From positions 1 to 13,147 of the forward strand of contig CAZJPS010000030.1 of the NCBI GenBank assembly GCA_964548055.1: a stretch of DNA of 13,147 bases, in the 5' to 3' direction. Position 1 is the first letter of the stretch, and the number at the start of each line of letters is the position of its first letter. Positions 12,420 to 13,147 of the stretch are shown here, one piece after another. A program made the position numbers and the translations under genes. Under the pieces are notes generated by a model. The model saw nothing but the letters and a program-made list of their open reading frames with translations. It had not been told where the DNA came from and searched no databases. Origin of the DNA: CAZJPS01 sp964548055. Its GTDB lineage: Bacteria; Patescibacteriota; Gracilibacteria; Peribacterales; Peribacteraceae.

Positions 12420-13147
12420 ATGAAAAAACCAGTTATCGCCATTGTTACCTTCCCAGGCAATAATTGTGAAGTGGAATCGATGCGTATGGTAAAAGCAAAT
12501 GGAATGGATCCTCTATATTTCAGATGGAATGATGATCGTACAAAACTGAAGGGTGTAGACGGCTATTTTCTTCCAGGTGGCTTTGCGTATGAAGATCGAG
12601 GTCGCAGTGGAATGGTAGCGGGACGTGATTCATTACTGGATTTTATTGGCCAAGAATCTGAATCCGGAAAAGTAGTGATAGGAAATTGCAATGGAGCACA
12701 AGTGCTTGTAGAGAGTGGACTTATTCCTTTGGGGCATCATTTAAACATGAGCCTTGCGCGGAATGCGATACAAACAGCTTCAGGATTTGAGTCCCCTGGA
12801 TTTTTAAGTGAGTGGGTATGGATGAAAGTGGCGTGTGCAAAGGATAAATGCGCAACTTCAAATTGGGAAGGGCCTATGCATGTTCCGATTGCGCATGGCG
12901 AAGGAAGATTCACAACAAAAGATGCTGATCTGTATAAAGAACTGAAAAAGAACGATCAAATTGCATTTGTGTACTGTGATAAAGATGGAAATGTGTCTGA
13001 AGATGCTGAAGTGACTCCCAATGGATCGATGCACGCAATTGCAGGAATTTGTAACCCTGCAGGAAACGTCATTGCCATCATGCCGCATCCAGAGCGGACG
13101 GAAAACGGCCATCCATATTTTGAATCACTGAGAATATGGATTGAGTC
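12420..13147 (+). CDS. purQ: Phosphoribosylformylglycinamidine synthase glutaminase subunit PurQ, 5' part
   Basis: An open frame from ATG 12420 runs 242 codons to the window edge with no stop. It is a class I glutamine amidotransferase-like domain. PurQ releases ammonia from glutamine for the PurL-catalysed fourth step of purine synthesis. Visible are FPGNNCEVESM at the N-terminus, FLPGGFAYEDRGRSG (50-64), the nucleophile elbow VIGNCNGAQVL (86-96) with C90, the PurQ-type IAHGEGRF (157-164), and the catalytic H223/E225 in IMPHPER (220-226). All three catalytic residues are present, so it should be active. The C-terminus is probably only a little beyond the edge, judging from the family's usual length. 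There is no Shine-Dalgarno sequence. Its position after frr is unusual; whether purL is next cannot be seen. Confidence 0.93.
   Translation, partial: MKKPVIAIVTFPGNNCEVESMRMVKANGMDPLYFRWNDDRTKLKGVDGYFLPGGFAYEDRGRSGMVAGRDSLLDFIGQESESGKVVIGNCNGAQVLVESGLIPLGHHLNMSLARNAIQTASGFESPGFLSEWVWMKVACAKDKCATSNWEGPMHVPIAHGEGRFTTKDADLYKELKKNDQIAFVYCDKDGNVSEDAEVTPNGSMHAIAGICNPAGNVIAIMPHPERTENGHPYFESLRIWIE

Noticed and set aside
12858..13112. 84-codon ORF on the minus strand at the right end
   Set aside because: It is antisense to purQ, whose frame is intact across the whole stretch with all catalytic residues.

Overview
This window is chromosomal bacterial DNA with dense, short-spaced genes and the standard stop codons. 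Of the complete genes, most end in TAA or TAG. One ends in a tandem TGA TGA, so UGA is not obviously recoded. The gene content suggests a Patescibacteria/CPR-type bacterium, possibly Peregrinibacteria-like. The clues are a stand-alone PD-(D/E)XK protein with a CPR-style TRGLFDP...RCPRC start, an ECF sigma gene beside a DUF5667-type membrane protein, a cut-down division cluster (rsmH plus a small FtsL-like gene without mraZ or mur genes), and few Shine-Dalgarno sequences. This placement is inference; no rRNA or phylogenetic marker was searched.

Layout. 1-1000: the 3' end of gnd (6-phosphogluconate dehydrogenase), an intergenic patch of 7-bp repeats with inverted copies, and an M23 metallopeptidase gene. 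1001-1876 (minus): a ROK-family sugar kinase. 1900-3900: a possible 23-codon leader ORF, an ECF sigma factor, and a membrane protein with three N-terminal EK repeats, one membrane segment and a DUF5667-like outer part (probably its anti-sigma), closed by a bidirectional terminator. 3914-5200: a divergent pair, a small DUF4383-type membrane protein (minus) and a PD-(D/E)XK nuclease-like protein (plus). 5200-6000 (minus): a secreted L,D-transpeptidase-like protein followed by tRNA-Ser(GCU). 6116-7391: rsmH and an FtsL-like gene, meeting pyruvate kinase (minus, 7392-8819) stop codon to stop codon. 8916-10763: a TMTC-like membrane glycosyltransferase with C-terminal TPRs. 10787-11085: tRNA-Arg(UCU) (minus) and a 223-bp intergenic region rich in inverted and direct repeats. 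11086-13147: pyrH, frr and the 5' part of purQ, a nucleotide/translation run.

Functional themes are central carbon metabolism (gnd, ROK kinase, pyk), envelope and wall biology (M23, L,D-transpeptidase, FtsL, TMTC-like enzyme), translation (rsmH, frr, two tRNAs) and nucleotide synthesis (pyrH, purQ). An ECF sigma/membrane regulator pair may sense the envelope.

The most interesting signals are non-coding. Several genes have a -10-like hexamer ending 6-7 bases before the start codon and no Shine-Dalgarno sequence, which predicts leaderless mRNAs. The region upstream of tRNA-Arg carries an exact 12-base copy of the tRNA 5' end plus a complementary 7-mer lying between the two copies, an arrangement that could form alternative pre-tRNA folds.
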